From Terripilifer ovatus (GTDB lineage: Bacteria; Pseudomonadota; Alphaproteobacteria; Rhizobiales; Beijerinckiaceae): DNA of 64,000 nt. The position numbers were made by a program, and so were the translations under genes. The first letter of the stretch is position 1. Each line of letters begins with the position of its first letter. A model generated the notes under the pieces. The model was not told where the DNA came from and made no database searches. It saw nothing but the letters and a program-made list of their open reading frames with translations. Below, piece by piece: positions 8,379 through 17,287 of this stretch. The stretch spans positions 299,665 through 363,664 of the forward strand of contig JARHVB010000023.1 of assembly GCA_029222685.1 (NCBI GenBank), in the 5' to 3' direction.

Positions 8379-9056
8379 TCAGCCACGCACGGCCGCAAGC
8401 GCCTCAAGGCCTCCGATCGTCTGTCCCTTCGGCCAGACGTAGAAATCGCCGGCCATGCCCAGGGCCTGGTCAAGCCGGGCGTGATAGTCTGCGCGAGGGA
8501 TTTCGATGGCACCTAGGGAGATCAGGTGCGGTGTCACGAATTGCGTGTCGAGCAGGCGGAAGCCGCCCCGGCGCAGCCGGGCGACAAGATGGACGAGCGC
8601 CACTTTCGAGGCGTCGGTTTCGCGATGGAACATGCTCTCGCCGAAGAAGGCGCCGCCGATGGCGACTCCGTACAGACCGCCGACCAGCGCTCCAGCCTGG
8701 TTGCGGGCTTCGACCGTGTGGACATAGCCTTGTTCGAAGAGCTTGCGGTAGAGGCGGCGGATGCGGGCGTTGATCCAGGTGTTGGAGCGGGCAAGGCCGG
8801 CGCCGAGCCCGGCGCAACCATCGATCACTGCGTCGAAGTCCTGGTCAACCTGGATTTCAAACCGGTCCGAGCGCACTGCCTTGGCGAGCGAGCGGGATAC
8901 GCGCAGGCCGTCGAGCGGAAAGATGCCCCGATGCTCGGGATCGACCCAGAAAAGCGACGGATCATCGGCGCTCTCGGCCATCGGGAACATGCCGACCGAA
9001 TAGGCGCGCAGCAACAGGAGCGGCGTGATCTCGTGGAAGGGGCTGGTTTCCGTCAT
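8379..9056 (-). CDS. aat: Leucyl/phenylalanyl-tRNA--protein transferase
   Basis: Transfers Leu or Phe from tRNA to N-terminal Arg or Lys of proteins, marking them for ClpS/ClpAP (N-degron pathway) in the cytosol. The 225 residues start with [24 protein letters not shown], followed by [23 protein letters not shown], and contain [25 protein letters not shown] (given as two overlapping parts of the conserved core), [21 protein letters not shown] and [16 protein letters not shown], all highly diagnostic. Length is standard. It is followed downstream by accC, accB and aroQ on the same strand order, but an intergenic repeat separates it from accC. Confidence 0.95.
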   Translation of the reverse strand: MTETSPFHEITPLLLLRAYSVGMFPMAESADDPSLFWVDPEHRGIFPLDGLRVSRSLAKAVRSDRFEIQVDQDFDAVIDGCAGLGAGLARSNTWINARIRRLYRKLFEQGYVHTVEARNQAGALVGGLYGVAIGGAFFGESMFHRETDASKVALVHLVARLRRGGFRLLDTQFVTPHLISLGAIEIPRADYHARLDQALGMAGDFYVWPKGQTIGGLEALAAVRG

Positions 9057-9083
9057 GAACCTGCAACTCGACGGCTACAGCGT

Positions 9084-9176
9084 TTTCCGATCCGCTCGGA
9101 TCGGAAAGACGCGCTTGTTCTCCTGAAACGAGCATTTTCTCCCGCGAACACGCAAACACATCGCTCGAAAATGCTC
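9084..9176. repeat. RIME-like intergenic palindromic element
   Basis: Two nested palindromes lie between aat and accC. TTTCCGATCCG (9084-9094) pairs with its exact complement at 9097-9107 across a two-base loop; GAGCATTTTC (9130-9139) pairs with GAAAATGCTC (9167-9176). Double-palindrome mosaics with GCGTTTTC/GAAAATGC cores are typical of Rhizobium intergenic mosaic elements (RIME), though I cannot align it to a reference. The hairpins may also stabilise or end the accC transcript. Confidence 0.5.
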
Positions 9177-9235
9177 TGGCGCTGCTCCAGTCTACCGCGC
9201 TTTGCGGCGATAGAAAGTCGGGCCGCGATCCGCGA

Positions 9236-10642
9236 TCAGGCGCGATCCATCAGCGTCTGGTCGATCAACGTCGGGTCCATTCCACCATTGGCCAGGAACT
9301 TCTCCAGCCAGTGAATGTCGTAATGGCCGTTCTGCATGTCGGCGTTGCGGACCAGGGTGCGGAACAGCGGCAAGGTCGTTTCGATGCCGTCGACGATGAA
9401 TTCGTCCAGCGCGCGGCGCAGGCGAAGCAGCGCTTCGTTGCGGGTGCGGCCGTGGACGATCAGCTTGCCGACGAGCGAATCGTAATACGGCGGGATCGTA
9501 TAGCCCTGGTAGACGGCGGAATCGACGCGCACGCCGAGGCCGCCAGGCGGGTGATAATAGCTGATTTTGCCGGGCGAAGGCCGGAACGTGGCGTGATGCT
9601 CGGCATTGACGCGGCATTCGATGGCATGGCCGGTGAGGCGCACGTCTTCCTGGCGGATCGTCAGCGGCGATCCGGCGGCGATCTTGATCTGTTCGTTGAC
9701 CAGATCGATGCCGGTGATCATTTCCGTCACCGGATGCTCGACCTGAATGCGCGTGTTCATCTCGATGAAATAGAAGTGGCCGTCCTCGTAGAGGAATTCG
9801 ATCGTGCCGACGCCGAGATATTGCATCTCGCGCATGGCCTTGGCGACGATCTCGCCGATGCTCTCGCGCTCGGAGGCATTGAGGGCGGGCGAGGGGCCTT
9901 CCTCCCACACCTTCTGATGGCGGCGCTGCAGCGAGCAGTCGCGTTCGCCAAGGTGAATGGCATTGCCCTTGCCGTCGCCGAGCACCTGGATCTCGATGTG
10001 GCGCGGCGTTTCCAGATATTTCTCGAGATAGACGGCGTCGTCGCCGAAGGCAGCCTTGGCTTCGGTGCGGGCCGTCGCCAGCGCGTCCGACAGATCGTCT
10101 GCCGTGCGTGCCACCTTCATGCCGCGACCGCCGCCGCCGGCCGCCGCCTTGACCAGCACCGGAAAGCCGATGTCGCTGGCGACGCGCATCGCTTCCGCAT
10201 CGTCGGTGATGCCGCCGTCGGAGCCGGGCACGCAGGGAATGCCGAGACGGCGCGCCGTCTTCTTGGCTTCGATCTTGTCGCCCATGGTGCGGATGTGTTC
10301 GGCCTTGGGGCCGATGAAGGTGACGCCGTGTTCGGTGCAGATGTCGGCGAAGCGGGCATTCTCCGACAGAAAACCATAGCCCGGATGCAGCGCGTCGGCG
10401 CCGGTGATTTCGCAAGCGGTGAGCAAGGCCGGAATGTTCAGATAGCTCTCGCGCGCCGGCGGCGGGCCGATGCAGACCGACTCATCCGCCAGCTTGACGT
10501 GCATGGCCTCGGCGTCGGCGGTCGAATGAACGGCGACGGTGGCGATGCCGAGCTCCTTGGCGGCGCGCAGGATGCGCAACGCGATTTCACCACGGTTGGC
10601 AATGAGGATCTTGTCGAACATCGGCGCGCTTTGCTCCGTCAT
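9236..10642 (-). CDS. accC: Acetyl-CoA carboxylase, biotin carboxylase subunit
   Basis: ATP-dependent carboxylation of the biotin on AccB, first half-reaction of malonyl-CoA synthesis. The 468 residues show the N-terminal pre-ATP-grasp domain ([20 protein letters not shown]), the glycine-rich ATP loop [12 protein letters not shown] near residue 165, [20 protein letters not shown], and the catalytic [20 protein letters not shown] segment near residue 295. Start ATG 10642 overlaps the accB stop by four bases (ATGA), which favours it over the internal Met eight codons on. Operon aroQ-accB-accC. Confidence 0.97.
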   Translation of the reverse strand: MTEQSAPMFDKILIANRGEIALRILRAAKELGIATVAVHSTADAEAMHVKLADESVCIGPPPARESYLNIPALLTACEITGADALHPGYGFLSENARFADICTEHGVTFIGPKAEHIRTMGDKIEAKKTARRLGIPCVPGSDGGITDDAEAMRVASDIGFPVLVKAAAGGGGRGMKVARTADDLSDALATARTEAKAAFGDDAVYLEKYLETPRHIEIQVLGDGKGNAIHLGERDCSLQRRHQKVWEEGPSPALNASERESIGEIVAKAMREMQYLGVGTIEFLYEDGHFYFIEMNTRIQVEHPVTEMITGIDLVNEQIKIAAGSPLTIRQEDVRLTGHAIECRVNAEHHATFRPSPGKISYYHPPGGLGVRVDSAVYQGYTIPPYYDSLVGKLIVHGRTRNEALLRLRRALDEFIVDGIETTLPLFRTLVRNADMQNGHYDIHWLEKFLANGGMDPTLIDQTLMDRA

Positions 10643-11112
10643 TCGATCACGAGAAGCGGCGCGCCATATTCTACCGGTTGGCCGTCATCGACGAACAGTG
10701 CCGTGACGGTGCCGGCGCGCGGCGCGACGATCTCGTTGAACGTCTTCATCGCTTCGACAAGCATGATCTTCTCGCCGGCTTTCACGACGCTGCCGATTTC
10801 AACGAACGGCTTCGAATCCGGGCTCGGGCGGCGGTAGGCGGTACCGACCATGGGCGATTTGATGGTGCCGGGATGATCGGCGGCGGCTTCCGCGGCAACC
10901 GGAGCAACGGCCACCGGCATCGGCGGCGGCGCGATGACGCTCTGCGGCGGACTGTAAGAGACCTGCGTAGCCATCTGGCGCGACACGCGCACGCGAATGC
11001 CGTCCTGTTCGACTTCGATCTCGGACAGATCGAGCTTTCCCAGAATCGCACCCAGTTCCTCGACCAGCGCCGTGTTGAACCCGGGCTTGTCGTCTTCAGG
11101 CTTATTGGTCAT
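10639..11112 (-). CDS. accB: Acetyl-CoA carboxylase, biotin carboxyl carrier protein
   Basis: Carries biotin between the carboxylase and transferase sites of acetyl-CoA carboxylase. The 157 residues have a variable N-terminus ([20 protein letters not shown]), an Ala/Pro-rich linker near residues 65-85, and the C-terminal biotinyl domain with [10 protein letters not shown], where Lys123 is the biotinylation site, and [21 protein letters not shown]. It ends in a four-base overlap with accC and begins seven bases after the aroQ stop, so the three genes are co-transcribed. Confidence 0.96.
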   Translation of the reverse strand: MTNKPEDDKPGFNTALVEELGAILGKLDLSEIEVEQDGIRVRVSRQMATQVSYSPPQSVIAPPPMPVAVAPVAAEAAADHPGTIKSPMVGTAYRRPSPDSKPFVEIGSVVKAGEKIMLVEAMKTFNEIVAPRAGTVTALFVDDGQPVEYGAPLLVIE

Positions 11113-11119
11113 TCGCGAT

Positions 11120-11593
11120 CTACTCTTCTTGTTGTCTCGACAAGTTCTGTCTTGATGTGGCTATCAGCGCGTAAAGCGCCAGCTCGTAGGACAGCGGACC
11201 GAAGCCCAGAATGACACCCTTTGCGACCGGAGCGATCAGCGAACGGTGGCGGAAATGTTCGCGCGCGTGAACATTCGACAGGTGCACTTCGATAACGCTG
11301 GCCTGCGCGCCGACGATGGCGTCGCGCAGCGCGACCGACGTATGGGTATAGGCGCCCGCATTCAGAATGATGCCGGCGCCGGCGCTTCCCGCCTGATGAA
11401 TCCAGTCGACCAGGTCGCCCTCGTGGTTGGACTGGCGGAAAACCAGTTCGATCCCGGCGTCGCGCGCCTTGGCGCCGAGATGCTGTTCGATATCTCCGAG
11501 CGTCTCGGACCCATAGATCGCCGGCTCCCGCGTTCCCAGCAGGTTGAGGTTCGGCCCGTTGAGAACGTGAACAGCAAGGAGCGGGGACTGCAT
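11120..11593 (-). CDS. aroQ: Type II 3-dehydroquinate dehydratase
   Basis: Third step of the shikimate pathway, dehydration of 3-dehydroquinate, by a dodecameric cytosolic enzyme. Diagnostic segments: VLNGPNLNLLGTREPAIYG at residues 10-28 (flexible lid with the catalytic Tyr), FRQSNHEGDLVDWIH, LNAGAYTHTSVALRDAI, and IEVHLSNVHAREHFRHRS with the conserved His. At 157 residues the length is typical, apart from a short extra Gln/Arg-rich tail. It is the promoter-proximal gene of the aroQ-accB-accC operon. The Shine-Dalgarno sequence before 11593 is weak. Confidence 0.95.
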   Translation of the reverse strand: MQSPLLAVHVLNGPNLNLLGTREPAIYGSETLGDIEQHLGAKARDAGIELVFRQSNHEGDLVDWIHQAGSAGAGIILNAGAYTHTSVALRDAIVGAQASVIEVHLSNVHAREHFRHRSLIAPVAKGVILGFGPLSYELALYALIATSRQNLSRQQEE

Positions 11594-11752
11594 TGGGATA
11601 AGGCTCGAGAGAAGCGGCGCGGGCGAAGCTTGCCCATCGAGACGCCCTCATAGCCCGGTTGGCCGGTGGAGGAAAGGGGAAGGCCGCCCGGCCGCCGTTT
11701 TCCCACGAAAACGGCAGGTTCGGCGCGGATTCGGGCGCTTCTTAAGGGAGAA

Positions 11753-11776
11753 GAACAAAAGAGAACAAAAAAGAAC
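11753..11776 (+). promoter_or_regulatory. Triple GAAC repeat with 10-bp period
   Basis: GAAC occurs at 11753, 11763 and 11773, each followed by A-rich sequence, so the three copies fall on one face of the helix upstream of the exported-protein gene at 11869 and of aroQ on the other strand. It resembles the alphaproteobacterial LexA box GAAC-N7-GAAC but the spacing here is N6. It may bind another regulator or be a curved A-tract. Confidence 0.35.
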
Positions 11777-11868
11777 AAACCATGAAAATTTTGCGTGCAA
11801 TCGAGCCGGGGCTGCGGCATGATTATTTTTAGACCCGACCTTCTGTCGGGCAGGCCGGGGAGTTCAAC

Positions 11869-12351
11869 ATGTCGAAAGCATCGATTTATCTGCCTGTTTT
11901 TGCCTTTGCCGCAGGCGTGGCGAGCGTAAGTTTTGCCAAGGACGTCACCGTCCGCCGCACCACGGAGCCGGGCCAGCCGGTCGAGGTCTGGAGTCATTCG
12001 TCGACCCGCGCCGATTGCGCCACCAAGGCGCCGGTCGTGACCGTCATCCAGCAACCGGCCAACGGAACCGTCGCGGTGTCCGAGGGACCACGGCAATTGA
12101 CCGGGAACAAGGGCGATTTCGCCAAGTGCAACGGCCAGACCGGCTATGGCGCGAAGATCGTCTATCAGCCGAAAGCCGGCTACAGCGGCCAGGATGGGCT
12201 GCGCTACAGCGTCCGCTATGAATCCGGCACCGAAATGGTCGTCATTGCCCAGGTGAGGGTCGGAGCAGCGCCGCCGCGCAGTGACGAGGGCTGGCACAGC
12301 CCGCAGGCCTCGGCCCAGGCGGCTTCCGTCCAGGCAGCCGCCGGCCGATAG
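11869..12351 (+). CDS. Small exported protein with an Ig/cadherin-like fold segment
   Basis: A 160-residue protein with a clear signal peptide (SIYLPVFAFAAGVASVSFAK). The mature part contains VTVIQQPANGTVAV and YGAKIVYQPKAGYSGQDGLRYSVRY at about residues 60-125, a pattern like single bacterial Ig or cadherin-like repeats found in adhesins and envelope proteins. Two Cys residues (in RADCATK and FAKCNGQ) could form a disulfide, of interest because a thioredoxin-fold oxidoreductase is encoded convergently just downstream. The tail is Ala/Gln-rich. GGGGAG nine bases before the ATG supports the start. Function unknown. Confidence 0.7.
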   Translation: MSKASIYLPVFAFAAGVASVSFAKDVTVRRTTEPGQPVEVWSHSSTRADCATKAPVVTVIQQPANGTVAVSEGPRQLTGNKGDFAKCNGQTGYGAKIVYQPKAGYSGQDGLRYSVRYESGTEMVVIAQVRVGAAPPRSDEGWHSPQASAQAASVQAAAGR

Positions 12352-12375
12352 GCTGGCGCTGAGCCGATCGAGCGC

Positions 12376-13158
12376 TCAGATGCAGGCGGTTTTACCGCAT
12401 TTGCGCAGATTGTCGATCTTGCCCTGCAATTGCTCGGCGCCGACGGCGCCGACCACAACCTCATCGCCGACTACGTAGGACGGCGTGCCGTTCATGCCGA
12501 GCGTGTCGGCGATCTTCATCACTTCGGCGAGGCCGGAGCGCACGTCGTCGCTCTTCATGTCCGCCTGCAGTTTGTCCATATCAGCGCCGGCTTCCTGCGC
12601 CATGGAAAGCGCCTGGGCGCGTCCGGTCTGGCCGCGCGAGGCGAGCAGCTTCTGGTGGAAGTCCCAGTATTTCCGGCCGTCGAACTGCTTATGCAGGGCA
12701 AGCGCCACCTGCGCCGCTTCGACCGAGCCCGGCCCCAGAACCGGGAATTCCTTGAGCACGACGCGGACGTCGGAATTGTCCTTCATGATGGTCGCCAGAT
12801 CCTCGACCGCATGTTTGCAGTAGCCGCAGTTGTAGTCGAAGAATTCGACGAGCTGGATCTTGCCGTCCGGATTGCCGAGCACGGTCTGGAACCTGGAGCT
12901 GAAAATCTGCGGGCTGAGGTCGGCCACCGCCTGCTGCTTCTTGGATTCCTCCTCGGCTTTCGAGGCGCGCTCCATTTCCTCAAGGGCCAGGCGCACGACC
13001 GCCGGATTGTTAAGCAGGTAATCCTTGATGATGGCTTCGACCTGGCCGCGCTCCGGCGGCATCATGCTGCCACGCACCAGCATGCCGGCGGCGAAGGTGC
13101 AGGCGACACCGACGACAATCGTGGCTGCGCGCACCGGCCAGGAGTTGAAAAAGCTCAT
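12376..13158 (-). CDS. DsbA family thioredoxin-fold protein (ScsC/Com1-like)
   Basis: Periplasmic disulfide oxidoreductase anchored by one N-terminal hydrophobic segment (ATIVVGVACTFAAGMLV, residues 12-28). Residues 36-80 form the charged helical extension seen in ScsC/BDB-type DsbA proteins, thought to mediate oligomerisation. The thioredoxin fold begins at about residue 95 with FFDYNCGYCKH, placing the active site at Cys111-Gly-Tyr-Cys114, and the cis-Pro loop is GTPSYVVG. A further pair of Cys lies at the extreme C-terminus (KCGKTACI). It could be an oxidase or isomerase. It lies between the exported protein and the M48 protease. Confidence 0.9.
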   Translation of the reverse strand: MSFFNSWPVRAATIVVGVACTFAAGMLVRGSMMPPERGQVEAIIKDYLLNNPAVVRLALEEMERASKAEEESKKQQAVADLSPQIFSSRFQTVLGNPDGKIQLVEFFDYNCGYCKHAVEDLATIMKDNSDVRVVLKEFPVLGPGSVEAAQVALALHKQFDGRKYWDFHQKLLASRGQTGRAQALSMAQEAGADMDKLQADMKSDDVRSGLAEVMKIADTLGMNGTPSYVVGDEVVVGAVGAEQLQGKIDNLRKCGKTACI

Positions 13159-13273
13159 TTGATTCGCCTTGATGATCGTCGTGAATTGACTGATTTGCTG
13201 TTTTTTATAGGCCGAAAGTGTTGAAATCGCGAACGCGTGACGAACACGATGGCGTGAGGGCGCTGGCTCTCGT

Positions 13274-14791
13274 TTACGTCGGCGGCCGATAGTTGAGAAT
13301 GTCGTCGGCCTTCAGCCAGCCCGGCGAATTTTCCTTGAATTGCCGCTTGGCGCGGTCGGCCTGGGTCCGGGATTCGACGAATTTGCCCATGATAAACAGG
13401 CCTTGCGCGGCGGCGAGCATGGCGTTGGCCTGGTCGCCCTTGCGCTCGTAGGCCATCGACAGGAACTGAAAGGCGTCGGCGTTGTCGTCTTCTTCCTGGG
13501 TTGCCCGGGCAAGGATTTTGATCGCCTCGCCGGCATTGGCCGGATTGTTGGTGGCAACATAGGCGTGGCCGAGCATGACGCGGATGGGCACGCCATGTGG
13601 TGCCAGGGCTGCGGCGCGCTTCAGCGGTTCGATCGCCTGTCCGGCACGGCCGGCCTCCAGCAGGGTCTGGCCTTTCAACTCGTGGAAATAGGCGTTGTTG
13701 GGCTGCGTGGCGAGCAGCGCATCTTCCTGCGCCAGGGCGTCGGGCAGGCGGCCGGCGCGGTAGGCGATGATGGCGCGGGCGTAGCGCGCCGGCAGCGATG
13801 TATCGCTCAGCGGATAGCGGCGGCCGATTTCCGCCGTATTGCCGATGAAGGCGACGATCTTGGCGCGCACCATGTCATGGCGCGCCTGCAGGGCGGGGGG
13901 ATCCTTGGCGTCGAAATAGGGGCCCTTGTGCGCCTGGTCCTGCAGGTTGGAAATGCGCTCCGCCGGCAGCGGATGCGACAGCAGATAGGGATCGATCCCC
14001 TGGGACTTGAACAGCATGTCGTTCTGGAACCGCTCCATCGTCGTCAGCAGTCCGCGCGGCGACTGGCCGGTGGCGTTGAGGTATTTGACCGCGGCGATAT
14101 CGGCGGCCTGTTCCTCGCCGCGCTGATAGGACAGCATGGCGCGGCGCACCATTTCCTGGGGGCCGAGAATGGCGCCCATGGTGCCGACGCCGTCGGAGCC
14201 GACATTGCGGTTGCGCGCGGTGCCGACCACGGCGCCGGCGCCCATCAGCATGCCGGCGACGGCGTAGATCTGGGCGTTGGCGAGTTCCATGCGCTGGCGG
14301 GTCAGGTGGCCGCCGGCGATATGGCCGCTTTCATGGGCGAGGACGCCGATCAGTTCGTTCGGCGTCTTGGCCTCCATGATGGCGCCGAGATTGATGAAAA
14401 TCTTGCGGCCGTTGGCGACGAAGGCATTGAAGGTCCGGTCGCCGACCAGGACGATCTTGGTGGCGCCGGCATTGATCTTGGCGGCACGGAAGATCGGTGC
14501 GGTGTAATCGCGCATCAATTGCTCGATTTCGGCGTCCCGGATGATGCTGCCGTTATTGATGTCCTGTGCCCGCGCCATGTCGCCTGACAGCAGCGTCAGG
14601 ATGCAGCCGGCAGCGGCGGCAAAGACTTTGCCCGGACGCGGCCACCTGCTAGAGCACCCTGCGAAAACCTGGATACCGGCTTTTCGCAAAAACGATGCGA
14701 TCTCAAAAGAATTCGGAACGCCGCGTGATTCCATAGGAACGCCCGGCGCGCCGGGGCTGCGGCGGTCGGCGGATGGCTGGCGATCGGACAT
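13274..14791 (-). CDS. M48 family metalloprotease with C-terminal TPR repeats (BepA-like)
   Basis: Periplasmic zinc protease with a chaperone-like tetratricopeptide domain, by analogy to BepA, which acts in outer-membrane protein quality control. From ATG 14791 the 505-residue product has a hydrophobic signal segment near residues 57-75 (KVFAAAAGCILTLLSGD), the HESGH zinc motif at His153-Glu154-His157, a third-ligand segment RGEEQAADIAAVKYL, and TPR-like helices from about residue 300 on. The start is uncertain: residues 25-55 are encoded by a RIME-like repeat and are not family sequence, and ATG codons at 14791 and 14734 are both possible. Confidence 0.88.
   Translation of the reverse strand: MSDRQPSADRRSPGAPGVPMESRGVPNSFEIASFLRKAGIQVFAGCSSRWPRPGKVFAAAAGCILTLLSGDMARAQDINNGSIIRDAEIEQLMRDYTAPIFRAAKINAGATKIVLVGDRTFNAFVANGRKIFINLGAIMEAKTPNELIGVLAHESGHIAGGHLTRQRMELANAQIYAVAGMLMGAGAVVGTARNRNVGSDGVGTMGAILGPQEMVRRAMLSYQRGEEQAADIAAVKYLNATGQSPRGLLTTMERFQNDMLFKSQGIDPYLLSHPLPAERISNLQDQAHKGPYFDAKDPPALQARHDMVRAKIVAFIGNTAEIGRRYPLSDTSLPARYARAIIAYRAGRLPDALAQEDALLATQPNNAYFHELKGQTLLEAGRAGQAIEPLKRAAALAPHGVPIRVMLGHAYVATNNPANAGEAIKILARATQEEDDNADAFQFLSMAYERKGDQANAMLAAAQGLFIMGKFVESRTQADRAKRQFKENSPGWLKADDILNYRPPT
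14651..14705. repeat. RIME-like palindrome inside the M48 reading frame
   Basis: TGCGAAAA at 14660-14667 pairs with TTTTCGCA at 14681-14688 around a GGATACCGGC core, preceded by AGAGCACC and followed by AACGATGCG. This arrangement is the typical layout of rhizobial intergenic mosaic elements. Here it falls within the apparent N-terminal coding part of the M48 protease, on the minus strand. Confidence 0.5.
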
Positions 14792-14855
14792 GCAGTTCCT
14801 CGCGGCTCCCTGGGGTCTTGCGTTCACTTGGTTTTGGTCAAAAGAGGCAGTCATT

Positions 14856-16055
14856 ATGGCGACAGAACGGCGGCAGCAAAAGGGTGCACAGCCGCGCCCG
14901 GCGGGCGGGTCGTTGCGCAGCCGCATCGCGCCGTTTCTGGCGATGGAGGTGTTCAAGGAGGCGGCCGGCCTGGCGGCACAGGGGCGGCGGATCATTCGCA
15001 TGGAGGCAGGCGAGCCGTCGACGCCGGTGCCGCGTATCGTCCGCGAGACGGCGATCGCGGCGCTCAACGCCGGCCCCATCGGCTATACGCAATCGCTCGG
15101 CCTGCCGTCGCTGCGTGCCCGCATCGCCCGTCATTACCAGGAGGTCTATGGCGTGCCGGTCCCGGCGGAGCGGGTTGCGGTCACCACCGGCTCGTCCGGC
15201 GGATTCATCCTGGCGTTCCTGGCCCTGTTCGATCCAGGCGCGCGGGTCGCCATCGCCGCGCCCGGCTATCCCGCTTATCGCAATATCCTCGAAGCCATCG
15301 GCGTCGAGGTGGTGACGCTTTCGACCAGCGCGCGTGATCGCCACGTCGTCACCGCCGCCATGATCGAGGCCGAGCATGCGCAGCGGCCGCTCGACGGCGT
15401 GCTGCTGATGAGCCCGGCCAATCCGAGCGGAACGATGATGGATGCAGCAACCCTGCGCGATATCTGCGAGGTCTGCGCCAGGCTCGATATCGCCTTCGTC
15501 TCCGATGAAATCTACCACGGCCTCACCTATGGCGAGCCGGCACAGACGGCGCTCGCGTTCGGCGATCGGCCCGTCGTGGTGAACTCGTTTTCGAAATATT
15601 ACTGCATGACGGGCTGGCGGATCGGCTGGCTTGTTCTGCCGGAGGACCTCGTCCGCCCGGTCGAGCGGCTGGCGCAGAATTTCGCCATTTCGGCGCCGAC
15701 GCTGAGCCAGATCGCCGCCGAGGCGGCCTTCGATGCGCGTGACGAACTGGAAGCCGTCAAGGCCGGCTATGCAAAGAACCGGGCACTGCTGATGGAAGAA
15801 CTGCCGCGCATCGGGCTCGGCGATTTCCATCCCGTCGACGGCGCCTTCTACGTCTTTACCGATGTCAGCCGTTTCACCAACGACTCGCTCGATTTCTGCA
15901 GGCGCATGCTGAACGAGGCCGGCGTGGCGGCGACGCCGGGCGTCGATTTCGATCGCGAGCACGGTTCGAGCGCGGTGCGGTTTTCCTTCGCCGGATCGCA
16001 TGAGGACATGGTCGAAGGCGTGAAGCGGCTGCGCGACTGGCTGCCCCGCGCCTGA
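14856..16055 (+). CDS. Class I/II pyridoxal-phosphate aminotransferase
   Basis: Fold-type I aminotransferase of the aspartate aminotransferase superfamily, 399 residues. Visible motifs: GEPSTPVPRIVRE, GYTQSLGLPSLRARIA, the phosphate-binding TTGSSGGFILAFLALF near residue 110, SPANPSGTMMD, SDEIYHGLTYG, and the Schiff-base lysine Lys247 in VNSFSKYYCMTGWRIGW. The substrate is not evident. The ATG at 14856 follows AAGAGG by nine bases; the frame extends upstream through the antisense of the M48 gene, but that part has no similarity. It is divergent from the M48 gene and is followed 75 bases later by a TctC-type receptor. Confidence 0.92.
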   Translation: MATERRQQKGAQPRPAGGSLRSRIAPFLAMEVFKEAAGLAAQGRRIIRMEAGEPSTPVPRIVRETAIAALNAGPIGYTQSLGLPSLRARIARHYQEVYGVPVPAERVAVTTGSSGGFILAFLALFDPGARVAIAAPGYPAYRNILEAIGVEVVTLSTSARDRHVVTAAMIEAEHAQRPLDGVLLMSPANPSGTMMDAATLRDICEVCARLDIAFVSDEIYHGLTYGEPAQTALAFGDRPVVVNSFSKYYCMTGWRIGWLVLPEDLVRPVERLAQNFAISAPTLSQIAAEAAFDARDELEAVKAGYAKNRALLMEELPRIGLGDFHPVDGAFYVFTDVSRFTNDSLDFCRRMLNEAGVAATPGVDFDREHGSSAVRFSFAGSHEDMVEGVKRLRDWLPRA

Positions 16056-16130
16056 GGCGGCGGCCGAGCAGGCACTTGGCAGTCTCGGCTCCTTGCGCGC
16101 ATACTGGCGGCAACACGCGGGGAGGGAACC

Positions 16131-17159
16131 ATGATCCTGAAAACAGAACTGCTTGGGCTGGGCGCATTGATCACGGCCGCCGCCGCACCCGTGCAGGCGC
16201 AGGATTTCTATGCCGGGCGGCAGGTCAACATGCTCATCGGCTCGGGCACAGGCGGCGGCTACGACACCTATGCGCGGCTCTTCATCCGGCACTGGCCGAA
16301 ATATATTCCCGGCAATCCCACCATCGTGCCGCAGAATCTGCCGGCGGCGGGATCGCTGGTGGCGATGAACACGCTCGCCAATTCGTCGCCGCGCGACGGC
16401 TCGACCATCGGCGCGGTGCAGAACCATATCGGCGTCGAACCGTTCATGGGTGTCACCGGACCGGTGGAGAATGCCAAATACGATGGCCGCCAGATGAACT
16501 GGCTCGGCAGTGCCTCCAAGGAATATCCCTTGGTGGTGGTGACGGACAGTTCGAAGATCACCGATTTTCGTCAACTGCTGGAGAAGCCGGTCATCGTCGG
16601 GTCGAGCGGGGTGGCCACATCGGACACGGTCTATGCGCGTATCCTCAACGATTTCGTAGGCACCAAATTCAAGATCATCGATGGCTACAAGGACCAGCCG
16701 CAACTTGCGCTGGCGATGGAGCAGGGCGAGATCTCGGGCAGGGCCGGGTGGTTCCTGTCGAGCGTGATGACCACGCAAAGCACGCAGCTTGAACAGGGCA
16801 AGCTGCGCATCCTCGCGCAGGTCGCCGTCGACAAGCACCCCGACCTGCCGAATGTGCCGCTCGTCACCGATTTTATCGACAGTCCGGACAAGCGTGCCAA
16901 GCTGGAATTTTCGCTTGCCTGGCTGCCCATGGGCCGGCCCTATGTCGCGCCGCCGGGCGTGCCGGCCGACCGGGTGAAACTGTTGCGCGACAGTTTCATG
17001 CAGGCGGCGAAAGATCCGGAATTGCTGGCGGAGGCGCGGAAAATGAAACTTGAAATCAGTCCGCTTTCCGGCGAAGAGATCCAGGCGCTGATGACGCGGC
17101 TCTATGCGACGCCCAAGGATGTCGTCGACAGCGTGCGGTCGATCATGGTCGCCAAGTAG
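16131..17159 (+). CDS. TctC/Bug-type periplasmic binding protein (orphan)
   Basis: Extracytoplasmic receptor of the tripartite tricarboxylate transporter family, 342 residues. A signal peptide (ALITAAAAPVQAQ) is followed by the family start DFYAGRQVNMLIGSGTGGGYDTYARL, which can be given only in part here, then NPTIVPQNLPAAGSLVAMN and VIVGSSGVATSDTV. The first loop is GxGxGGGYD rather than the usual YPPGG, seen in more divergent members. No TctA or TctB membrane subunit is encoded nearby, so it either serves a distant transporter or acts as a sensor. AGGGA precedes the ATG by five bases. Confidence 0.87.
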   Translation: MILKTELLGLGALITAAAAPVQAQDFYAGRQVNMLIGSGTGGGYDTYARLFIRHWPKYIPGNPTIVPQNLPAAGSLVAMNTLANSSPRDGSTIGAVQNHIGVEPFMGVTGPVENAKYDGRQMNWLGSASKEYPLVVVTDSSKITDFRQLLEKPVIVGSSGVATSDTVYARILNDFVGTKFKIIDGYKDQPQLALAMEQGEISGRAGWFLSSVMTTQSTQLEQGKLRILAQVAVDKHPDLPNVPLVTDFIDSPDKRAKLEFSLAWLPMGRPYVAPPGVPADRVKLLRDSFMQAAKDPELLAEARKMKLEISPLSGEEIQALMTRLYATPKDVVDSVRSIMVAK

Positions 17160-17287
17160 TCTATCAAACAATCTATATGGTTGGCAGTGATTTCGGGTGG
17201 AAACGCAATTGCATGGTCGGAACATAAATTGCGCTTTCTTCGCTTGACCATTACAGGCGCCGCCTCAGCGAGCGGTGCAGCAAGCTC

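Noticed and set aside
9311..10837. Open frame of about 500 codons antisense to accC and accB
   Set aside because: Shadow of the biotin carboxylase genes, with no independent start signal or known domain.
11753..11776. LexA (SOS) box upstream of the exported protein
   Set aside because: The GAAC words are spaced by six bases, not seven as the alphaproteobacterial LexA site requires; listed only as an unexplained repeat.
11782..11832. 16-codon open frame starting ATGAAAATTTTGCG
   Set aside because: No ribosome binding site and no sign of conservation visible; too short to support as a gene.
14838..17225. Open frame of about 800 codons antisense to the aminotransferase and TctC genes
   Set aside because: Both plus-strand genes show full family motifs; the antisense translation is Arg/His/Gln-rich with none.
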